Made by a program: the position numbers and the translations under genes. A DNA stretch of 45,302 nucleotides from the NCBI GenBank assembly GCA_014656175.1, contig BNBX01000005.1, positions 92,808-138,109 of the forward strand. Reading direction: 5' to 3'. Shown in pieces: positions 26,220-37,551 of the stretch (within the stretch, counting starts at the first letter, position 1; the number at the start of each line of letters is the position of its first letter). The DNA comes from Streptomyces werraensis. Its GTDB lineage: Bacteria; Actinomycetota; Actinomycetes; Streptomycetales; Streptomycetaceae. The notes beneath the pieces were generated by a model. The model was given only the letters and a program-made list of their open reading frames with translations. It was not told the DNA's origin and searched no databases.

Positions 26220-27665
26220 GTGAGCGCCAATCGCCCGGCAGCCGTCGTCGTTCTCGCAGCGGGTGAGGGCACCCGTATGAAGTCGGCCACACCGAAGGTC
26301 CTGCACGAGATCTGTGGTCGTTCCCTGGTGGGTCATGTGCTCGCCGCCGCCGGTGAGCTGGACCCGGCGCATCTCGTCGTCGTCGTGGGTCACGCCCGTG
26401 AGCAGGTGACCGCGCATCTCGCCGAGGTGGCCCCCGACGTGCGGACCGCCGTGCAGGCGGAGCAGAACGGCACGGGGCATGCCGTGCGGATGGGTCTGGA
26501 GGAGCTGGGCGGTTCCGTGGACGGGACCGTGGTGGTGGTGTGCGGCGACACCCCGCTGCTGACCGGTGAGACGCTGCGCCGGCTGTCGGAGACGCATGTG
26601 GCGGACGGCAACGCGGTGACGGTGCTGACGGCCGAGGTGCCGGATGCGACCGGGTACGGCCGCATCGTGCGGGACGGCTCGGGTGCGGTGACGGCGATCG
26701 TGGAGCACAAGGACGCGTCGGACGAGGTGCGGGCGATCCGGGAGATCAACTCGGGTGTGTTCGCGTTCGACGGTGCGCTGCTGGCGGACGCGCTGAAGAA
26801 GGTGCGTACGGACAACAGCCAGGGTGAGGAGTACTTGACGGACGTGCTGGGGATCCTGCGCGAGGCGGGGCACCGGGTGGGTGCGTCGGTGGCGGGGGAC
26901 CACCGGGAGATCGCGGGGATCAACAACCGTGTGCAGTTGTCCGAGGCGCGGCGGATTCTGAACGAGCGGCTGTTGACGGCGGCGATGCTGTCGGGTGTGA
27001 CGGTGGTGGATCCGGCGTCGACGTGGGTGGACGTGACGGTGACGTTCGAGCGGGATGTGCTGGTGCATCCGGGGACGCAGTTGCACGGCTCGACGCATCT
27101 GGGCGAGGGCTGTGAGGTGGGTCCGAACACGCGGTTGACGGATACCCGGGTGGGTGCGGGGGCGCGGGTGGACAACACGGTGGCGATGGGTGCCGAGGTG
27201 GGTCCGGAGGCGTCGGTGGGTCCGTTCGCGTATCTGCGTCCGGGGACGCGGCTGTCGCGCAAGGGCAAGATCGGTACGTTCGTGGAGACGAAGAACGCGT
27301 CGATCGGTGAGGGGTCGAAGGTTCCGCATCTGTCGTATGTGGGTGATGCGACGATCGGCGAGTACTCGAACATCGGTGCGGCGAGTGTGTTCGTCAATTA
27401 CGACGGACAGGACAAACATCACACGACGGTCGGGTCGCACTGCCGGACGGGGTCGGACAACATGTTTGTTGCTCCTGTCACGGTCGGAGACGGTGCTTAC
27501 ACGGCTGCGGGCTCGGTGATCACGAAGGATGTTCCGCCCGGTTCCCTGGCGGTGGCCCGTGGTCAGCAGCGCAACATCGAGGGCTGGGTGGCTCGTAAGC
27601 GTCCGGGGAGTGCTGCCGCGAAGGCCGCGGAGGCGGCGTCGCGGGAGTCGGCCGGGGAGGACTGA
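26220..27665 (+). CDS. glmU: Bifunctional GlmU (GlcN-1-P acetyltransferase / UDP-GlcNAc pyrophosphorylase)
   Basis: Makes UDP-GlcNAc for peptidoglycan in two steps: acetylation of glucosamine-1-phosphate, then uridylyl transfer. The N-terminal nucleotidyltransferase shows [35 protein letters not shown] and [10 protein letters not shown]. The C-terminal left-handed beta-helix shows hexapeptide repeats ([19 protein letters not shown]), then [15 protein letters not shown] and [22 protein letters not shown] acetyltransferase residues. The GTG start at 26220 has GAAGG upstream; 481 aa is normal. It is followed by prs after 90 bp, the usual arrangement in bacteria. Confidence 0.97.
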   Translation: MSANRPAAVVVLAAGEGTRMKSATPKVLHEICGRSLVGHVLAAAGELDPAHLVVVVGHAREQVTAHLAEVAPDVRTAVQAEQNGTGHAVRMGLEELGGSVDGTVVVVCGDTPLLTGETLRRLSETHVADGNAVTVLTAEVPDATGYGRIVRDGSGAVTAIVEHKDASDEVRAIREINSGVFAFDGALLADALKKVRTDNSQGEEYLTDVLGILREAGHRVGASVAGDHREIAGINNRVQLSEARRILNERLLTAAMLSGVTVVDPASTWVDVTVTFERDVLVHPGTQLHGSTHLGEGCEVGPNTRLTDTRVGAGARVDNTVAMGAEVGPEASVGPFAYLRPGTRLSRKGKIGTFVETKNASIGEGSKVPHLSYVGDATIGEYSNIGAASVFVNYDGQDKHHTTVGSHCRTGSDNMFVAPVTVGDGAYTAAGSVITKDVPPGSLAVARGQQRNIEGWVARKRPGSAAAKAAEAASRESAGED

Positions 27666-27673
27666 CCGGAGAG

Positions 27674-27689
27674 CGTCCCGTTCGGGACG
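27674..27689 (+). terminator. Small hairpin between glmU and prs
   Basis: CGTCCC and GGGACG form a 6-bp stem with a GTTC loop, 9 bp after glmU. It is too weak to be a sure terminator and may only modulate read-through to prs. Confidence 0.35.
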
Positions 27690-27755
27690 GCGTACCGTGA
27701 GAGGTGCGGAAACGCGCACCCCCACCAGCTGAGACACCTCTGAGGAGACAGTGCT

Positions 27756-28736
27756 GTGACCGGGATCAAGACGACCGGCGAGAAGAAGATGATGTTCTTC
27801 TCCGGCCGCGCCCACCCCGAGCTTGCCGAGGAGGTCGCCCAGCAGTTGGGTGTCGGGGTCGTCCCGACGAAGGCCTTCGACTTCGCGAACGGCGAGATCT
27901 ATGTGCGGTATCAGGAGTCGGCGCGTGGTGCCGACTGTTTCCTGATCCAGAGCCACACGGCGCCGATCAACAAGTGGATCATGGAGCAGTTGATCATGAT
28001 CGACGCGTTGAAGCGTGCGTCGGCCCGTTCGATCACGGTGATCGTGCCGTTCTACGGGTACGCCCGGCAGGACAAGAAGCACCGTGGCCGTGAGCCCATC
28101 TCGGCGCGTCTGATCGCGGACCTGATGAAGACGGCGGGTGCGGACCGTCTGCTGACGGTGGACCTGCACACGGACCAGATTCAGGGCTTCTTCGACGGTC
28201 CGGTGGACCATCTGTTCGCGCTGCCGCTGCTCGCGGACTACGTGGGCGCGAAGGTGGACCGTTCGAAGCTGACGGTGGTGTCCCCGGACGCGGGCCGTGT
28301 GCGGGTGGCGGACCGCTGGTGCGACCGGCTGGGTGCGCCGCTGGCGATCGTGCACAAGCGCCGGGACAAGGACGTGGCGAATCAGGTCACGGTGCACGAG
28401 GTGGTCGGTGAGGTGAAGGGCCGCGTGTGTGTGCTGGTGGACGACATGATCGACACCGGTGGCACGATCTGTGCGGCGGCGGACGCGCTGTTCGCGCACG
28501 GTGCGGAGGATGTGATCGTGACGGCGACGCACGGTGTGCTGTCGGGTCCGGCGGCGGACCGTCTGAAGAATTCGAAGGTGAGCGAGTTCGTGTTCACGAA
28601 CACGCTGCCGACGCCGGGTGAGCTGAGCGAGAGCCTGGACAAGATCAAGGTGCTGTCGATCGCGCCGACGATCGCGCGCGCGGCGCGTGAGGTGTTCGAG
28701 GACGGTTCCGTGACGAGTCTGTTCGACGAGCAGTAA
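27756..28736 (+). CDS. prs: Ribose-phosphate pyrophosphokinase (PRPP synthetase)
   Basis: Forms PRPP from ribose-5-phosphate and ATP for purine, pyrimidine, His and Trp synthesis. Visible motifs: FANGEIYVRYQES, FLIQSHTAPINKWIMEQLIMIDALKRASA, YGYARQDKKHRGREPISARL (ATP-binding flexible region), HTDQIQGFFDGPVDHL, VSPDAGRVRVADRW, and the PRPP loop VLVDDMIDTGGTI. GTG 27756 has GAGGAG 8 nt upstream. The length of 326 aa is typical of class I enzymes. It lies downstream of glmU on the same strand. Confidence 0.97.
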   Translation: MTGIKTTGEKKMMFFSGRAHPELAEEVAQQLGVGVVPTKAFDFANGEIYVRYQESARGADCFLIQSHTAPINKWIMEQLIMIDALKRASARSITVIVPFYGYARQDKKHRGREPISARLIADLMKTAGADRLLTVDLHTDQIQGFFDGPVDHLFALPLLADYVGAKVDRSKLTVVSPDAGRVRVADRWCDRLGAPLAIVHKRRDKDVANQVTVHEVVGEVKGRVCVLVDDMIDTGGTICAAADALFAHGAEDVIVTATHGVLSGPAADRLKNSKVSEFVFTNTLPTPGELSESLDKIKVLSIAPTIARAAREVFEDGSVTSLFDEQ

Positions 28737-28943
28737 GGGTTCTGCGGTCCGGCGTCCGTTCGGCTGCCGGTGATCGTTTTGGGTGCGGCCTCCTGGCCCG
28801 GGTAAACTGCACGAGTTGCTCGGCGAGGGAGGCCGTGCCGCTTCTTCGGAAGTTGCGTACGGCGGTCCGTTATCGACGCGCTCTTCGTAGCAGGCCGTTC
28901 GTGGCCGGGTGACCACGTCCGTTTCTGACTATGAGGAGTGATC

Positions 28944-29537
28944 ATGTCCGAGGTGAAGATCGCCGCCGAGACGCGTACCGAGTTCGGCAAGGGTGCCGCC
29001 CGCCGTATCCGTCGCGCCGACAAGGTTCCCGGTGTGCTGTACGGTCACGGTTCCGACCCGATCCACCTGACCTTCCCGGGCCACGAGCTGCTGCTCGCCC
29101 TGCGTACGCCGAACGTCCTGATCGCGCTGGACATCGACGGCAAGACCAACGAGCTGGCCATTCCGAAGTCCGTTCAGCGTGACCCGCTGAAGGGCTTCCT
29201 CGAGCACGTGGACCTGCAGCTGGTGAAGCGCGGCGAGAAGGTCCAGGTCGAGATCCCGGTGCAGGCCGAGGGCGAGCTGGCCCCGGGCGGCAACCTGCTG
29301 GAGCACGTCCTGGACGCGCTGCCGGTCGAGGCCGAGGCCACGCACATCCCGGAGAACGTGACCGTCTCCGTCGAGGGTCTGGAGGCCGGCGCGTCCGTCC
29401 TCGCCAAGGACATCGAGCTCCCCAGCGGTGTGACCCTCGCGGTGGACGAGGACGCCGTGGTGCTGCAGGTCCTGGCGGCGCAGGCGGAGGAGGCGCCCGA
29501 GGGTGCCGAGGAGGGCGAAGAGGCCGCCGAGGCCTGA
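28944..29537 (+). CDS. rplY: 50S ribosomal protein L25/general stress protein Ctc
   Basis: A 5S rRNA-binding protein of the long Ctc/TL5 form (197 aa). The N-terminal L25 domain has AETRTEFGKGAARRIRRADKVPGVLYGHG, where the Arg-rich loop contacts 5S rRNA. The C-terminal TL5 beta domain shows KGFLEHVDLQLVKRGEKVQVEIPV, followed by an acidic tail (EEAPEGAEEGEEAAEA). ATG 28944 has GAGGAG 5 nt upstream. The gene lies 207 bp after prs and 81 bp before pth, as in many actinobacteria and Bacillus. Confidence 0.96.
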   Translation: MSEVKIAAETRTEFGKGAARRIRRADKVPGVLYGHGSDPIHLTFPGHELLLALRTPNVLIALDIDGKTNELAIPKSVQRDPLKGFLEHVDLQLVKRGEKVQVEIPVQAEGELAPGGNLLEHVLDALPVEAEATHIPENVTVSVEGLEAGASVLAKDIELPSGVTLAVDEDAVVLQVLAAQAEEAPEGAEEGEEAAEA

Positions 29538-29618
29538 GCCTTTCGGATCCAGTCGTAACGTCGGCCGCTGCTCCCGTGCGGGGCGGCGGCCGACGCGTAT
29601 GTGGGAGGAAGCGTGGGC

Positions 29619-30215
29619 GTGACGGAGGACGCGGCGGGCCCCTGGCTGATCGCCGGGCTGGGCAATCCGGGGCCGGGGTACGCGATGAACCGGCACAACG
29701 TGGGGTTCATGGTCGCGGATCTGCTGGCGGAGCGGGTGGGCGGCCGGTTCAAGCGGGCGGCGAAGGCGCAGGCGCAGGTGGTGGAGGGCCGGGTCGGGTC
29801 TCCGGGGCCGGGCAGCCGCCGGGTGGTGCTGGTGAAGCCGATGTCGTACATGAATCTGTCGGGCGGGCCGGTGAACGCGCTGCGGGAGTTCTACAAGGTG
29901 CCGCCGCAGCGGGTGGTGGCGATCCATGACGAGCTGGACATCGACTACGGGACGCTGCGGCTGAAGCTGGGGGGCGGGGACAACGGGCACAACGGTCTGA
30001 AGTCGCTGACGGGCGCGTTCGGCCGGGATTATCACCGGGTGCGGTTCGGGATCGGGCGGCCGCCGGGGCGGATGCCGGTGGCGGACTTCGTTCTGAAGGA
30101 TTTCTCGTCGGCGGAGCGCAAGGAGCTGGACTACTTGGTGGACCGGGCGGCGGACGCGGTGGAGTGTCTGGTGGCGGAGGGTCTGGAGCGGGCGCAGAGC
30201 GCCTACAACTCCTGA
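29619..30215 (+). CDS. pth: Peptidyl-tRNA hydrolase
   Basis: Recycles peptidyl-tRNAs released from stalled ribosomes by cleaving the ester bond. Visible motifs: [21 protein letters not shown] with the catalytic His, [41 protein letters not shown] and [23 protein letters not shown] 29619 gives a 198-aa product of normal length; GGAGG is 10 nt upstream. GTG 29613 (4-nt spacing) is an equally possible start. The gene pairs with L25 upstream. Confidence 0.94.
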   Translation: MTEDAAGPWLIAGLGNPGPGYAMNRHNVGFMVADLLAERVGGRFKRAAKAQAQVVEGRVGSPGPGSRRVVLVKPMSYMNLSGGPVNALREFYKVPPQRVVAIHDELDIDYGTLRLKLGGGDNGHNGLKSLTGAFGRDYHRVRFGIGRPPGRMPVADFVLKDFSSAERKELDYLVDRAADAVECLVAEGLERAQSAYNS

Positions 30216-30306
30216 TGGGCGGCCGATGGTGACTTGGGCCGACATGTCGTCCGGAGCCGCCCCCCGGAGTTGACCGGGTGCAAGGTCATGGCCAAGGATC
30301 GCGGCC

Positions 30307-30792
30307 ATGCCTTCCGCTGTCCGTTCCTCGCGCGGTTCCTCCGCGCTGCGCTTCGGCCGGTTCGCGGCGATGGGCGCGGTCGCCGTGCTGATCCTGATCG
30401 CCGGTGTGTGGGCGTCGTGGGGGACGGCGCAGCACGTGATGCTGACCAAGGGCCGCGAGCGGGGCACGGTCGAGGTGACGCGGTGCGCCGAGGACGCCTG
30501 TGGGGGTCCGTTCCGGCCGCTGTCGCCGGGGGCGCAGCCGCGGGAGAGGGTGGTGCTGGACGGCACGGTGGCCGTGGAGAAGGGCCGTACCTACGCGGTG
30601 GTGCTGAAGCCGGGTGGCCAGGAGGCGGTGCGTTCCGGTCCGGCGGGGGTGCTGTACGCGTGGGTGCCGCTCGGGGGCGCGCTGCTGCTGGCGTCGGTGG
30701 TGGTGGCGGGTGGCCTGCTGCGGACGCGGCTGGCGTGGGTGATGGCGCTGGCGGGTGCGGGTCTGCTGACGGCGGCGTTCGTGGCGCTGTAG
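30307..30792 (+). CDS. Small membrane protein
   Basis: A 161-aa protein with one N-terminal membrane helix (GRFAAMGAVAVLILIAGVWASW), an extracytoplasmic loop of about 75 residues with two Cys (VTRCAEDACGG) and two C-terminal helices (LYAWVPLGGALLLASVVVAGGLL; AWVMALAGAGLLTAAFVAL). The start ATG 30307 has AAGGA 8 nt upstream. It ends before a strong bidirectional terminator. I do not recognise a family. Confidence 0.82.
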   Translation: MPSAVRSSRGSSALRFGRFAAMGAVAVLILIAGVWASWGTAQHVMLTKGRERGTVEVTRCAEDACGGPFRPLSPGAQPRERVVLDGTVAVEKGRTYAVVLKPGGQEAVRSGPAGVLYAWVPLGGALLLASVVVAGGLLRTRLAWVMALAGAGLLTAAFVAL

Positions 30793-30813
30793 GGACGCGT
30801 CCGGGTGTGAAGG

Positions 30814-30855
30814 GGGCGGTGCCCTCCGGGTCGTGGGATCCGGAGGGCACCGCCC
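30814..30855. terminator. Bidirectional terminator between the membrane-protein gene and ppc
   Basis: GGGCGGTGCCCTCCGG and CCGGAGGGCACCGCCC form a perfect 16-bp stem with a 10-nt loop, followed by TTT on the plus strand. It lies between the stops of convergent genes. Confidence 0.85.
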
Positions 30856-30874
30856 TTTCGTGGCGTGCCGGTGG

Positions 30875-33607
<2,733 letters not shown>

Positions 33608-33780
33608 AGGTGCGGCTCCTTGCAGTGTTGGAAGCTCGTCTGGGAGGGAACCCGAACGAGCGTCTCGCGCGGCGTGTGCCGCTTGCGGGCCGGACGTCCG
33701 GGAAGAAATCAGAGCGGACCGCGCTGTCCGACCGACTTCCAAGGATAGGTGTCGAGCCGGACGCGCTGGCCCACGGGCTC

Positions 33781-33835
33781 TTGCCGCGGGGGGACGCACT
33801 GCCATACTTACGATGCCGTAGGTTACGGGACCGTA
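33781..33835 (+). promoter_or_regulatory. Desaturase operon promoter with tandem palindromic operator
   Basis: A -35-like TTGCCG (33781-33786) and -10-like CATACT (33803-33808) are spaced 16 bp. Directly after lie two tandem copies of TACG(A/G)-N2-CCGTA, at 33809-33820 and 33824-33835, 15 bp apart; between them CCGTA-GGT-TACGG forms a further palindrome. Placement over the start site fits repression. The TetR-family gene at the end of the same operon is the obvious candidate regulator (inference). Confidence 0.6.
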
Positions 33836-33897
33836 GGAAAGCGATGCGGTTCCGGCCCGGCACCTTCCCTCAGTCCACATACCCCACAGGGGAACGC

Positions 33898-34911
33898 ATG
33901 ACCTCAACCTCCGAAGTGCTCGACGAAGCCCCGAAGCAGTCCAGGCCCGACGACGTCGCGCCCTCCGCCACGCTGGGCGGGGAGCGGAAACGGTCCATCG
34001 AGCAGATCACGCTGCTCCTCTTCATCGTCGTCCCCTTCCTCGCGCTCCTGGCGGCCGTGCCGCTGGCGTGGGGCTGGGGGGTGAGCTGGCTGGACCTCGG
34101 CCTGCTGGTCTTCTTCTACTTCCTGGGATGCCACGGCATCACCATCGGCTTCCACCGTCACTTCACGCACGGTTCGTTCAAGGCGAAGCGGCCGCTGAAG
34201 ATCGCGCTGGCGGTCGCCGGTTCGATGGCGGTCGAGGGACCGCTGGTGCGCTGGGTGGCCGACCACCGCAAGCATCACAAGTTCTCCGACGCGGAGGGCG
34301 ACCCGCACTCGCCGTGGCGGTACGGGGAGAGCGTTCCAGCGCTCATGAAGGGCCTGTGGTGGGCGCACATCGGGTGGATGTTCGACGAGGAGCAGACGCC
34401 GCAGGACAAGTACGCGCCGGACCTGATCAAGGACCCGGTGATGCGTGGCATCTCCCGTCTGTTCGTGCTGTGGACGGCGTTGTCGCTGGCGCTGCCCGCG
34501 CTGATCGGCGGTCTGGTGACGATGTCGTGGTGGGGCGCGTTCACCGGCTTCTTCTGGGGGTCACTCGTCCGGGTGGCTCTGCTGCACCATGTGACGTGGT
34601 CGATCAACTCGATCTGCCACGCGGTCGGCAAGCGTCCGTTCAAGTCGCGGGACCGCTCGGGGAACGTGTGGTGGCTGGCGATCCTGTCGTGCGGTGAGTC
34701 CTGGCACAACCTGCACCACGCGGACCCGACGTCGGCGCGCCACGGTGTGGAGCGCTGGCAGCTGGACTCCTCGGCGCGGCTGATCCGCTGGTTCGAGCAG
34801 CTGGGCTGGGCGTACGACGTGCGGTGGCCGTCACGCTCGCGTATCGATTCGCGCCGTGTCGGCCCCGATGGCTCCGCCCGGCGCGGGAAGGAACCTGCCG
34901 AGGCGGCATGA
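33898..34911 (+). CDS. Membrane fatty acid (acyl-CoA delta-9 type) desaturase
   Basis: Introduces a double bond into fatty acyl chains using a di-iron centre. The three histidine boxes are present: HRHFTH near residue 85, [10 protein letters not shown] near 122 and WHNLHHADP near 265. Hydrophobic segments lie at about 38-60, 65-85 and 185-235. The length of 337 aa and the box spacing match actinobacterial delta-9 acyl desaturases. The start is ATG 33898 with AGGGG upstream. It overlaps the TetR gene start, so both are co-translated. The tandem palindrome at the promoter probably adjusts expression to membrane lipid state. Confidence 0.93.
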   Translation: MTSTSEVLDEAPKQSRPDDVAPSATLGGERKRSIEQITLLLFIVVPFLALLAAVPLAWGWGVSWLDLGLLVFFYFLGCHGITIGFHRHFTHGSFKAKRPLKIALAVAGSMAVEGPLVRWVADHRKHHKFSDAEGDPHSPWRYGESVPALMKGLWWAHIGWMFDEEQTPQDKYAPDLIKDPVMRGISRLFVLWTALSLALPALIGGLVTMSWWGAFTGFFWGSLVRVALLHHVTWSINSICHAVGKRPFKSRDRSGNVWWLAILSCGESWHNLHHADPTSARHGVERWQLDSSARLIRWFEQLGWAYDVRWPSRSRIDSRRVGPDGSARRGKEPAEAA

Positions 34912-35582
34912 TGGTCGCCGTGGCGACCGACTCGAGCACCCCAAGCAATGACAAGCCGCGGCGTGCGCGCCGCACCCGGATGACCGGTGCCGAGCGCCGC
35001 CAGCAGCTGCTGGAGATCGGCCGCACCCTCTTCGCGGCGAAGGGGTTCGAGGGCACGTCGGTGGAGGAGATCGCGGCGAAGGCCGGGGTCTCCAAACCCG
35101 TGGTGTACGAGCACTTCGGCGGCAAGGAGGGCCTGTACGCGGTCGTGGTGGACCGGGAGATGCGGCGGCTGCTGGACATGGTGACCGGCTCGCTGACGGC
35201 CGGCCATCCGCGGGAGCTGTGCGAGCAGGCCGCGTTCGCGCTGCTGGACTACATCGAGGAGTACACGGACGGGTTCCGCATCCTGGTCCGTGACTCCCCC
35301 ATCCCGCAGTCGACGGGGACCTTCGCCTCGCTGATCTCGGACATCGCCACCCAGGTGGAGGACATCCTGGGCCGCGAGTTCAAGTCGCGGGGCTTCGACC
35401 CGAAGCTGGCCCCGCTGTACGCGCAGGCGCTGGTGGGGATGGTGGCGCTGACCGGCCAGTGGTGGCTGGACGTGCGCAAGCCGAAGAAGGCCGAGGTGGC
35501 GGCTCATCTGGTGAACCTGGCCTGGCACGGTCTGGACGGCCTGGAGCCGAAGCCGCGGCTGATAGGCCACCGGAAGAGCTGA
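34908..35582 (+). CDS. TetR-family regulator coupled to the desaturase gene
   Basis: A 224-aa regulator with an N-terminal HTH: RRQQLLEIGRTLFAAKGFEGTSVEEIAAKAGVSKPVVYEHFGGKEGLYAVVV. The C-terminal ligand-binding domain is helical (PRELCEQAAFALLDYIEEYTDGFRIL..). The ATG at 34908 overlaps the desaturase stop (ATGA); ATG 34911 is an alternative. Cotranscription with a desaturase suggests an acyl-chain ligand, in the manner of DesT-like regulators (inference). The likely target is the tandem TACGR-N2-CCGTA site ahead of the operon. Confidence 0.92.
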   Translation: MMVAVATDSSTPSNDKPRRARRTRMTGAERRQQLLEIGRTLFAAKGFEGTSVEEIAAKAGVSKPVVYEHFGGKEGLYAVVVDREMRRLLDMVTGSLTAGHPRELCEQAAFALLDYIEEYTDGFRILVRDSPIPQSTGTFASLISDIATQVEDILGREFKSRGFDPKLAPLYAQALVGMVALTGQWWLDVRKPKKAEVAAHLVNLAWHGLDGLEPKPRLIGHRKS

Positions 35583-35621
35583 ATCAACAGCACACTGGAT
35601 TAACCTTGCCATCATGTGCGC

Positions 35622-35873
35622 ATGACTGAAATCACGATCAGCGCAGCCCGTGCCCAGCTCGGTGACCTCGTGCGTCGCGCGGCCCACGGCCGCGAGACGA
35701 TCGCCCTCACGGATCACGGGCACGTGGCCGCGCTACTCGTGTCGCCGCAGGTCATAGAGGATCTGGAAGACGCGTTGGCGGTTGCCGACTACGAGCGCCG
35801 CAAGGCTGCGGGCCTCCTCGGCGAAGGCATCCCACACGAAGAGGTCGGACGCATGCTGGGGTTGCGCCCGTGA
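35622..35873 (+). CDS. Phd/YefM-family antitoxin
   Basis: An 83-aa protein starting MTEITISAARAQLGDLVRRAAHGRETIALTDHGHVAALLVSP, the Phd/YefM DNA-binding fold (SAARAxLxxLVxxA..ITxxGxxxAxLVS). The C-terminal part (DALAVADYERRKAAGLLGEGIPHEEVGRMLGL) should wrap the toxin. There is no clear SD before ATG 35622; an in-frame GTG is at 35616. The gene is coupled to the toxin by GTGA. A TAACCT hexamer at 35601-35606 could be a -10. Confidence 0.9.
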   Translation: MTEITISAARAQLGDLVRRAAHGRETIALTDHGHVAALLVSPQVIEDLEDALAVADYERRKAAGLLGEGIPHEEVGRMLGLRP

Positions 35874-36118
35874 CCTACCGCATCGTTTGGGAGCCCAACG
35901 CCACGAACGCGGCCGTGCGGTTCCTCCCTGACGACCCGGCAGGGTTGGCCGCTGTGTACGAGGCCGTCGACACCCTGGCGAAGGAGCCCCGGCCCGCCCA
36001 GTCCGTCGCCTACGGACCGACAGCGCGCCGCTTGCGCGTCGGCGACTACCGGGTGCTGTACGTCATCGACGACGACGTGATCCACATCCTCTTCACCCAC
36101 CTGGGTCGCACCCGCTGA
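35870..36118 (+). CDS. RelE/ParE-family toxin
   Basis: An 82-aa protein of the RelE fold: MTYRIVWEPNATNAAVRFLP, helix DPAGLAAVYEAVDTLAKEP, then strands with ARRLRVGDYRVLYVIDDDVIHILFTHLGRTR. The conserved Arg residues in LRVGDYRVLY and the terminal Arg match ribosome-dependent mRNA interferases. The GTG start overlaps the antitoxin stop (35870-35873). It stops 1 bp before the convergent tam stop, with no terminator between. The antitoxin-toxin order and coupling are typical of type II systems. Confidence 0.9.
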   Translation: MTYRIVWEPNATNAAVRFLPDDPAGLAAVYEAVDTLAKEPRPAQSVAYGPTARRLRVGDYRVLYVIDDDVIHILFTHLGRTR

Positions 36119-36119
36119 A

Positions 36120-36941
36120 TCAGCCCTCCTTGACGGCGACGGCGAAGACGCGGCGGAAGCGGAACGGGGTGCCGTGCGCGGTGGCCGGGTAGGCCTCACG
36201 CAGGGCGGCGCGGTACTCGGCGAGGAACTCCTCCCGGCCCGCGGGGTCGTCGTCGAGGGCGGTGAGGACGGGCCGCAGCCCGGTGCCCTTCACCCAGTCG
36301 AGGACGGGGTCCTCCCCCGTGAGCAGATGGACGTACGTCGTCTCCCAGGCGTCCACGGAGCAGCCGAGGGCGGCCAGGCGGTCCAGGTATCCCTCGGGCG
36401 GCAGGACGGCGTCCTCGTGACGCAGGACGCCGGACAGGCGGTCCCGCCGGCGGGGGGAGGCGGCGAGGTCGCGCATCAGGGTGTGGCTGGGGGCGCCGAA
36501 GTTGCCGGGCACCTGGAGGGCGAGGACCCCGCCGGGCACGAGCCCGTCGATCCACGCGCGGAACCGCTCCACGTGCCCGGGCACCCACTGCAGGGTGGCG
36601 TTGCTGACGATCAGGTCGTACGGCTCCTCGGGCGTCCAGGTGCCGGCGTCGGCGTGGGCGAAGTCGAGGCGGCCGCCTCCGTGGGTGGGGCCCTCGTGAT
36701 CGGCGCGGGCCTTGGCGAGCATCTCGGGGGAGTTGTCGTAGCCGGTGATGCGGGCGGCGGGCCAGCGGTCGGCGAGAAGGGCGGTGACATTGCCGGCGCC
36801 GCAGCCGATGTCGGCGATGCGGGGCGGGTCGCCCGGCAGGCCGGGGACGCGGGAGAGAAGGTCGGTGAAGGGCCGGGTGCGGTGCCCGGCGTGACGCAGG
36901 TACTGGGCGGGGTCCCAGACGGGACGGGCGGCGGCGGACAC
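36120..36941 (-). CDS. tam: Trans-aconitate 2-methyltransferase
   Basis: Methylates trans-aconitate, an inhibitor of aconitase, with SAM as donor. The 273-aa product begins MSAAARPVWDPAQYLRHAGHRTRPFTDLL, the Tam N-terminus, then SAM motif IADIGCGAGNVTALLADRWP, GYDNSPEML, and PYDLIVSNATLQWVPGH. The later WETTYVHLLTGEDPVLDWVKGTGLRPVL is typical of Tam and related enzymes. GTG 36941 is supported by GGAGG 4 nt upstream. It is divergent from the MarR-family gene tamR, with the expected operator between. The 3' end nearly touches relE. Confidence 0.93.
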   Translation of the reverse strand: MSAAARPVWDPAQYLRHAGHRTRPFTDLLSRVPGLPGDPPRIADIGCGAGNVTALLADRWPAARITGYDNSPEMLAKARADHEGPTHGGGRLDFAHADAGTWTPEEPYDLIVSNATLQWVPGHVERFRAWIDGLVPGGVLALQVPGNFGAPSHTLMRDLAASPRRRDRLSGVLRHEDAVLPPEGYLDRLAALGCSVDAWETTYVHLLTGEDPVLDWVKGTGLRPVLTALDDDPAGREEFLAEYRAALREAYPATAHGTPFRFRRVFAVAVKEG

Positions 36942-36988
36942 GGAACCTCCCCGGATCGCGGATCGTGACCCTAGCGTCACCCCGAAGC

Positions 36989-37046
36989 TTCTCGACGTCA
37001 AGAAAATCGACATCAAGAGACTTCACATCGACACAACCACTACACT
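36989..37046. promoter_or_regulatory. TamR operator region and tamR -10 element
   Basis: An imperfect 16-bp palindrome TTCTCGACGTCAAGAA (36989-37004; one mismatched pair) is followed 15 bp later by a second TCGACATCAAGA (37007-37018). A -10-like TACACT (37041-37046) sits 7 nt before the tamR ATG. The site lies between divergent tam and tamR. In S. coelicolor the MarR protein TamR is known to bind this intergenic region and to respond to citrate and aconitate. Confidence 0.75.
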
Positions 37047-37053
37047 GATCCTT

Positions 37054-37551
37054 ATGGAGGACGAGGTCGATCGGCTGGTCGCAGCGTGGCGCCGGGAGCG
37101 CCCGGACCTCGACGTGGAACCGCTCGAGGTGCTCAGCCGGGTCAGCAGACTGGCCCGGCACCTGGACCGCGCACGCCGCCTCGCCTTCACCGAGCACGGC
37201 CTGGAGTCCTGGGAGTTCGACGTGCTGACCGCGCTGCGCCGCGCGGGCACCCCGTACCAGCTCTCCCCCGGGCAGCTCCTCACACAGACGCTCGTCACCT
37301 CGGGCACGATGACCAACCGTATCGACCGGCTCACCAAGAAGGGCCTGGTGGAACGGCTGCCGGACCCCAGCGACCGGCGCGGTGTGCTGGTGCGGCTGAC
37401 CGACGAGGGCAAGGACCGCGCGGACCAGGCGCTGGCCGGTCTGCTCGCCCAGGAGCGGGCGATCCTCGGCGAGCTCACCCGCCCCCAGCGGGTGGAACTG
37501 GCCGGGCTGCTACGCCAGTTGACCGCCCCGTTCGACAACATCCCCGGATAG
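37054..37551 (+). CDS. tamR: MarR-family regulator TamR
   Basis: A 165-aa winged-helix regulator: LARHLDRARRLAFTEHGLESWEFDVLTALRRAG, PGQLLTQTLVTSGTMTNRIDRLTKKGLVER (recognition helix), and wing LPDPSDRRGVLVRLTDEGKDRADQAL. Divergent placement from tam and the matching palindromes identify it as TamR, which in S. coelicolor senses citrate, aconitates and isocitrate and controls aconitase-related genes. No SD is present; TACACT ends 7 nt before the ATG, so a leaderless mRNA is likely. The last 42 bp overlap the 3' end of the response regulator gene on the other strand. Confidence 0.92.
   Translation: MEDEVDRLVAAWRRERPDLDVEPLEVLSRVSRLARHLDRARRLAFTEHGLESWEFDVLTALRRAGTPYQLSPGQLLTQTLVTSGTMTNRIDRLTKKGLVERLPDPSDRRGVLVRLTDEGKDRADQALAGLLAQERAILGELTRPQRVELAGLLRQLTAPFDNIPG

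Noticed and set aside
28774..28805. SigB-like promoter GTTT...GGGTAA upstream of L25/Ctc
   Set aside because: Attractive because ctc is SigB-dependent in Bacillus, but the two elements are about 20 bp apart, longer than the usual 12-16 bp.
26124..28916. Long minus-strand open frame opposite glmU and prs
   Set aside because: The product is dominated by Arg, His and Thr, has no SD, and covers two certain housekeeping genes.
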